Shown: in pieces, positions 6,958 to 10,349 of the stretch
How the letters are laid out: each line of letters starts with the position of its first letter
Position numbering within the stretch: the first letter of the stretch is position 1
Origin: Rickettsiales bacterium
GTDB lineage: Bacteria; Pseudomonadota; Alphaproteobacteria; Rickettsiales; Deianiraeaceae
Assembly (NCBI GenBank): GCA_947378695.1
Contig: CANCKZ010000015.1
Location: 1-10,349 of the forward strand
DNA: 10,349 bases
Direction: 5' to 3'
Program-made: the position numbers and the translations under genes
Notes under the pieces: model-generated
The model's input: only the letters and a program-made list of their open reading frames with translations
The model's database searches: none
Told to the model about the DNA's origin: nothing

Positions 6958-8337
6958 CTAAATTTTTGCGAAAATTCCAACCATTTGCGAAACATTTTTG
7001 ATGAAAATCACCCCCTCTTCCTTCGAAATTGAGGCGTTTTGCGGGCAGATTATCTTATTAAAGCCAAGTTTTTTCGCTTCTTTAACGCGGTTTTCCATGA
7101 ATCTTGCTGGTCTGACTTCGCCGGAAAGTCCAATTTCACCAATGAAAACCACATTATGCGGCACTTGTTTTTCTTGCAAAGAAGAATAAATTGCAAAGGC
7201 GACGGCTAAATCCATGGCAGGTTCGGAAATTTTCAAGCCTCCCGCAATGTTTAAATATATATCTTGATCGTGTAATTTCAATTTCAAATGCACAGAAAGA
7301 ACGGCAAGAATCATCGCCATGCGGTTGGAATCGTATCCAACAACATTTCGCCTTGGCATTGGGGAATAAGATTTCGTTGTAAGAGCCTCCACACTTAACA
7401 AAATTGACCGTGACCCCTCCATTCCTGCGGTTGTTGTCATGCCAATTCGCTCCGAATTTTCACGGCTAAGGAAAATTTCCGATGGATTTTTCACCTCGGC
7501 AAGTCCCGATTCCAGCATTTTGAAAATCCCGATTTCGCCAACATTTCCAAAGCGATTTTTCATCGATTTCAAAATTCTATATTCCCCAGTATCGTCCGAT
7601 TCAAAATAAAGCACAACATCAACCATGTGTTCAAGAATTTTTGGTCCTGCAATTTGCCCTTCTTTGTTTATGTGACCAATAATAAAAACGCTGACTCCGC
7701 ATTTTTTTGCAAGGGTGATAATTTCGTTACTACACGCACGAACTTGGGCAATGGAACCAACCCCAGCTGTCACTTCTTCCATGTAGACCGTCTGGATTGA
7801 ATCGATAATTACAATCGCATTTTTGTTGGAAAGTTGGTGGATTGATGTCAAAATTGTGGGCAGATCCGTAACATTTAGCAGGTTGATATCGCAGTCATTT
7901 CCAACAATTCTGTTTGCTCTATCTTTAATTTGAAAGGCAGATTCTTCCCCTGAAATATACAACACAGGGCAATTTTTTTTGGAAGCATCGTTGGCAATTT
8001 GAAGGAGTAATGTCGATTTTCCAATTCCCGGCTCGCCACCAATTAGTATTGCCGAAGATGGCATTAGACCGCCGCCTAAAATGCGATTCACCTCTTCAAG
8101 TTCAAATTGCAAACGGTGCGATGACTGTTCGTTTGTGACATCCATCATACTGACGAATTCTATGCCGCCATTTTTCTGCGTTGATTTCACTGATTTCCCC
8201 ACTTTTTTACCAATTGTTGTGCGGGGAATTTTGTCCGATGAATCGTCCACAACTGTATTCCACGAATTGCAAAATGTGCATTTTCCCGCCCATTTACTGT
8301 AAGAAGCACCGCATTCGATGCAGGAAAATGTTGTCAT
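6958..8337 (-). CDS. radA: DNA repair protein RadA (Sms)
   Basis: RadA is a hexameric RecA-like ATPase that drives branch migration of recombination intermediates. Domain order is complete over 459 residues. A C4 zinc finger comprises Cys6, Cys9, Cys20 and Cys23 within CIECGASYSKWAGKC. The Walker A is GEPGIGKST (101-109), Walker B is AIVIIDS (about 174-180), the RadA-specific KNRFG is at 260-264, and a Lon-like C-terminal domain contains RRNVVGYDSNRMAMILAVL, AMDLAVA and GEIGLSGEVRP. The length matches the usual 450-460. The ATG is fixed by the zinc finger starting six residues in. It has no Shine-Dalgarno, and the upstream stretch is A/T-rich. It lies 28 nt downstream of yceI on the same strand and probably shares its transcript, as no separate promoter is obvious. 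Confidence 0.96.
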   Translation of the reverse strand: MTTFSCIECGASYSKWAGKCTFCNSWNTVVDDSSDKIPRTTIGKKVGKSVKSTQKNGGIEFVSMMDVTNEQSSHRLQFELEEVNRILGGGLMPSSAILIGGEPGIGKSTLLLQIANDASKKNCPVLYISGEESAFQIKDRANRIVGNDCDINLLNVTDLPTILTSIHQLSNKNAIVIIDSIQTVYMEEVTAGVGSIAQVRACSNEIITLAKKCGVSVFIIGHINKEGQIAGPKILEHMVDVVLYFESDDTGEYRILKSMKNRFGNVGEIGIFKMLESGLAEVKNPSEIFLSRENSERIGMTTTAGMEGSRSILLSVEALTTKSYSPMPRRNVVGYDSNRMAMILAVLSVHLKLKLHDQDIYLNIAGGLKISEPAMDLAVAFAIYSSLQEKQVPHNVVFIGEIGLSGEVRPARFMENRVKEAKKLGFNKIICPQNASISKEEGVIFIKNVSQMVGIFAKI

Positions 8338-8365
8338 TTTTTTGTGAAAATACTATTTTTTTTAT

Positions 8366-8986
8366 TTATTCAACGCTGCCTTCAACTTCAATTGCAATGT
8401 TCACTTCGTCTGAAACTAGTGGAATGCCATATTTAATGTTGAAATCTGAACGCTTAATTGTTGTTTTTGCACTGAAACCCGCAGTTTTTTTGAAAGTGAA
8501 CGGATGCTTTCCAATTTTGTTGAGTTTTGCCTCCAAAATTATCGGTTTTGTTACACCAAGCAGCGTTAAATTTCCGTGGATTTTCGCCGTGTCTTTTGTT
8601 ATTTCTTTGGTTGTTTCCTTCGCAACAAGCTCAACTTTTGTGCTGGTAAATTTTGCCGTTTTGAACTTTTCAGAATTGAAGAAATCTGCTCCTTTAAGGT
8701 GCTTGTCGAAGTCCTCAAAACCTGTAATTATTCCAGACATGTCAATTTCCACTTCAACTGATGAATTTTCGGGGTTTGCCTCGTCCAAAAACATTACGCC
8801 CGAAGATTTCGCAAATTTCCCGTTAGGATTTGAAAATCCAACATGATTTGCCGACCAAACAATATTGGTGTGGAGTGGATCCAGAATAAATTTTTCCACA
8901 TTTGCGTTTTCCACTTTTGCGTTTGCGTTCATTGTCGTGAATAATGCGATTGCACAAAGCCCTGCAATTTTAATAATATCCCTCAT
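8366..8986 (-). CDS. YceI family periplasmic lipocalin-like protein
   Basis: YceI-family proteins form a beta-barrel that binds a long polyisoprenoid or similar amphiphile in the periplasm; their cellular role is often unsettled. Residues 1-23 form a Sec signal peptide with a hydrophobic core (IAGLCAIALFTTM) and an ANA-K cleavage site. The mature domain shows the family pattern: FILDPLHTNIVWSANHVGFS, GKFAKSSGVMFLDEANP, ITGFEDFDKHLKGADFFNSEKFKTAKFTS (motif spread over about residues 87-115), GNLTLLGVTKPIILEA, and IKRSDFNIKYGIPLVSDEVNI. The length of 206 is typical. The start is set by the signal peptide, with GGA about 9 nt upstream serving as a partial Shine-Dalgarno. It is the first gene of a probable yceI-radA unit; the pairing with radA suggests no shared function. 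Confidence 0.92.
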   Translation of the reverse strand: MRDIIKIAGLCAIALFTTMNANAKVENANVEKFILDPLHTNIVWSANHVGFSNPNGKFAKSSGVMFLDEANPENSSVEVEIDMSGIITGFEDFDKHLKGADFFNSEKFKTAKFTSTKVELVAKETTKEITKDTAKIHGNLTLLGVTKPIILEAKLNKIGKHPFTFKKTAGFSAKTTIKRSDFNIKYGIPLVSDEVNIAIEVEGSVE

Positions 8987-9013
8987 TTTGTTCCAGATTT
9001 AATTATATCAACC

Positions 9014-9042
9014 ATAATGGAAGTGGGCGGGTTATTTGTCAA
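9014..9042 (-). promoter_or_regulatory. Sigma70-type promoter for yceI-radA
   Basis: On the minus strand, TTGACA (9042-9037) and CATTAT (9019-9014) are 17 nt apart. The TTGACA hexamer begins 56 nt upstream of the yceI ATG. A perfect TATAAT (9007-9002, minus) lies closer to the gene but has no -35 at the right distance. The -35 is followed by AATAACCC, similar to the ATAACCCC after the ftsW -35. Confidence 0.5.
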
Positions 9043-9128
9043 GAAATTAGTTTGGTTGGGAAATCTGCTTTCGTTTGGAAGAAATAAAAAAAGTGGGGTT
9101 TTGCGACGAGTTTTTGAGTGGAAAAAAA

Positions 9129-9152
9129 GTTGTATATTATATATAATACAAC
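9129..9152. promoter_or_regulatory. Palindrome with BioR-box-like core upstream of bioB
   Basis: Arms GTTGTAT (9129-9135) and ATACAAC (9146-9152) are perfect reverse complements. They flank TTATATATAA (9137-9146), itself a perfect palindrome. As I recall it, the published alphaproteobacterial BioR consensus for biotin genes is TTATMKATAA, which TTATATATAA fits at every position. A TATAAT (9142-9147) lies inside, with a poor -35 candidate TGGAAA (9119-9124). It is about 145 nt upstream of the bioB ATG and some 90 nt from the better bioB promoter. The AT-rich background makes chance a real alternative. Confidence 0.4.
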
Positions 9153-9179
9153 AAGCAGAGGTATGGAAGCCATTTTGTC

Positions 9180-9205
9180 AATTTCCCACAAAAATTTCCC
9201 ACAAA
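9180..9205. repeat. Two tandem 13-bp repeats upstream of bioB
   Basis: AATTTCCCACAAA occurs twice without interruption (9180-9192 and 9193-9205). A degenerate relative, AATTTTCACACAAA, follows at 9215-9228, just before the bioB -35 box. The inner TTTCCCACA is 7/9 identical to the E. coli DnaA box TTATCCACA. Function is unknown; these could be protein-binding sites or simple slippage repeats. Confidence 0.6.
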
Positions 9206-9236
9206 AATCACGCAAATTTTCACACAAATAAAAAAC

Positions 9237-9266
9237 TTGACTACTCAAAAAAAACTTCGTTACCAT
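9237..9266 (+). promoter_or_regulatory. Sigma70-type promoter for bioB
   Basis: TTGACT (9237-9242) and TACCAT (9261-9266) are separated by 18 nt. The -35 sits in the sequence AAAAAACTTGAC, identical to that at the ftsW promoter, and begins 55 nt before the bioB ATG, the same distance as at ftsW. The -10 is weak (4/6), which would suit an activated or modestly expressed gene. Confidence 0.45.
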
Positions 9267-9291
9267 CGCAAACACTTTTCTTAAAAGCAAC

Positions 9292-10227
9292 ATGCAATGG
9301 AACTTAGAACAAGCAACTGAACTTTCACAAAAGCCACTTTTTGATATCATATTTCAAGCAAGGCAAGTGCATTGTGAAAATCACAACCCAAATGAAGTTG
9401 AAATTGCGACACTTTGCTCGATTAAAACGGGGTCTTGTCCGGAGGATTGCAAATATTGCCCGCAGTCGGCACATCATAATACTGGTCTTGAAAAAAAGCC
9501 ATTAATGGATAAAGAAGAAATTCTGAAACACGCAATTGAAGCAAAAAATTCAGGAGCAACCCGCTTTTGCATGGGTGCTGCTTGGCGTAAATTACACGAA
9601 AAAGACACGGAAAAAATGTGTGAAATCATTGCCGCAGTTAAAGATTTAGGCATTGAAACTTGTGCAACATTTGGAACAATCAATAAAGAGCAGGCAATCT
9701 CGATGAAGGAAGCAGGTTTGGATTATTACAACCATAATTTGGATACTTCGGAAGAATTTTACGACAAAATCATAACAACTCGCCCTTATGCTGAACGCTT
9801 GGAAACCCTTGATAACGTTGCTGATGCTGGTATTAACATTTGTTGCGGCGGAATTGTTGGCATGGGGGAGACTTTTGAAGACCGTTTGAGAATGCTCGTG
9901 ACACTTTCAAAACTCAAACACCAGCCAAATTCAATTCCAATTAATATGCTTGTGAAGGCGAAGGGAACTCCCCTTGAACACGCAAAAGATGTTGACCCAT
10001 TCGAATACATTCGCCTTGTGGCAATTACTCGAATTATGTTTCCAAAAGCATTTGTGAGGCTTTCCGCCGGAAGGTTTAACATGAGCGAAGAAATGCAAGC
10101 TATGTGTTTTATGGCAGGTGCGAACTCGATTTTCTATGGAGAAAAACTGTTGACGACTCAAAATAACGATTCAAATTCAGATTTGGAACTCCTCAAAAAA
10201 CTGGATTTACGCCAGATGAAAAAGTGA
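9292..10227 (+). CDS. bioB: Biotin synthase BioB
   Basis: BioB is a radical SAM enzyme that inserts sulfur into dethiobiotin, the last step of biotin synthesis. The SAM-cluster motif CPEDCKYC supplies Cys49, Cys53 and Cys56 within SIKTGSCPEDCKYCPQSAH. Ligands of the sacrificial [2Fe-2S] cluster are all present: Cys93 (RFCMGAAWR), Cys124 (ETCATFGT), Cys184 (NICCGGIVGMGET) and Arg256 (VRLSAGR). They align with E. coli Cys97, Cys128, Cys188 and Arg260. YNHNLDTS and MLVKAKGTPLE are further signatures. At 311 residues it lacks part of the C-terminal tail of the 346-residue E. coli protein, as many homologues do. The start is set by the MQWN...A..L family opening, without a clear Shine-Dalgarno. 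A terminator follows at once, so it is a single-gene unit with no bioF, bioD or bioA adjacent. Confidence 0.97.
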   Translation: MQWNLEQATELSQKPLFDIIFQARQVHCENHNPNEVEIATLCSIKTGSCPEDCKYCPQSAHHNTGLEKKPLMDKEEILKHAIEAKNSGATRFCMGAAWRKLHEKDTEKMCEIIAAVKDLGIETCATFGTINKEQAISMKEAGLDYYNHNLDTSEEFYDKIITTRPYAERLETLDNVADAGINICCGGIVGMGETFEDRLRMLVTLSKLKHQPNSIPINMLVKAKGTPLEHAKDVDPFEYIRLVAITRIMFPKAFVRLSAGRFNMSEEMQAMCFMAGANSIFYGEKLLTTQNNDSNSDLELLKKLDLRQMKK

Positions 10228-10239
10228 AATTTGTGCATT

Positions 10240-10268
10240 ACCGCAGGCTTAAAAACTGCGGTTTTGTT
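10240..10268 (+). terminator. Intrinsic terminator after bioB
   Basis: Arms ACCGCAG (10240-10246) and CTGCGGT (10256-10262) pair perfectly around a 9-nt loop and are followed by a T-rich tract TTTTGTT. The hairpin begins 12 nt past the bioB stop. This is the clearest factor-independent terminator in the window and implies bioB transcription ends here. From 10269 to the window end I see no gene or RNA. Confidence 0.8.
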
Positions 10269-10349
10269 GATTCACTGTGCTGTTTTTGTGAAAAAATTTG
10301 TTGATGGCAATCCGTTTGTAGTGAATTTTATCGGCAAAAACTCCGCCAG

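Larger units (their letters stand above)
8987..9291. other. Divergent intergenic region, yceI and bioB
   Basis: This 305-bp non-coding stretch holds, left to right, the yceI promoter on the minus strand (9042-9014), an AT-rich palindrome (9129-9152), two 13-bp tandem repeats (9180-9205) with a degenerate third copy, and the bioB promoter (9237-9266). A frame of 96 codons crosses it on the plus strand, but it runs through these elements and into bioB out of frame, and it resembles no known family. Confidence 0.7.

Noticed and set aside
8181..8846. 221-codon plus-strand frame opposite radA and yceI
   Set aside because: It lies antisense to two well-identified genes whose motifs are complete; it is a codon-bias shadow.
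9017..9307. 96-codon plus-strand frame between yceI and bioB
   Set aside because: It crosses the tandem repeats and the bioB promoter, runs into bioB out of frame, and has no recognisable family or plausible composition.
10269..10349. RNA gene or gene start at the right end
   Set aside because: No tRNA-like fold or supported reading frame is visible in the 81 nt left; the TTCAC/GTGAA inverted repeat is too short.
1..10349. Mobile element, CRISPR, toxin-antitoxin or defence system
   Set aside because: Every sizeable frame is a recognised housekeeping gene or its shadow; no transposase, integrase, direct-repeat array or small paired genes are seen.

Overview
This window is an ordinary block of housekeeping genes from an AT-rich Gram-negative bacterium, most likely an alphaproteobacterium. 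It could be in or near Rickettsiales/Holosporales, but that placement is inference. Three genes support it: a short prolyl-tRNA synthetase without the bacterial editing insertion, as in Rickettsia and other alphaproteobacteria; LpxI, the lipid A pyrophosphatase typical of alphaproteobacteria in place of LpxH; and an FtsW with the KGAERWLD and LPPKGM-type signatures. TGA is used as a stop codon (ftsW, the racemase, bioB), so the standard bacterial code applies. FtsW and LpxI together suggest a cell that makes both peptidoglycan and lipid A, so it is not one of the wall-less, LPS-less Anaplasma/Wolbachia types.

Layout. Positions 2-538 hold the 3' part of era, a ribosome-assembly GTPase. A short spacer follows with a strong sigma70-like promoter wrapped in a perfect 10-bp inverted repeat. 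It leads into ftsW (658-1827), which overlaps by ATGA with a RacX/YgeA-type aspartate/glutamate racemase (1824-2450). The racemase C-terminus appears to be displaced by a one-base frameshift. lpxI (3271-2480, minus) converges on it. Divergent from lpxI is a tight three-gene run on the plus strand: tpiA (3335-3985), proS (3988-5277) and an Xaa-Pro aminopeptidase (5267-6868). These are spaced by +2 nt and -11 nt behind one good promoter. radA (8337-6958) and yceI (8986-8366) form a minus-strand pair read yceI then radA. A 305-bp intergenic region with repeats and a BioR-box-like palindrome separates yceI from a divergent bioB (9292-10227), which ends in a clear intrinsic terminator.

Functionally the genes cover envelope synthesis (FtsW, the racemase, LpxI), glycolysis (TpiA), translation (Era, ProS), peptide turnover (aminopeptidase P), DNA repair (RadA), a periplasmic lipocalin-like protein (YceI) and biotin synthesis (BioB). 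I see no phage, transposon, CRISPR, toxin-antitoxin or defence genes, and no convincing undescribed system. The points most worth a second look are the racemase frameshift, the possible BioR operator upstream of bioB, the uniform promoter-to-start geometry with almost no Shine-Dalgarno sequences, and the dyad around the ftsW -35 element.
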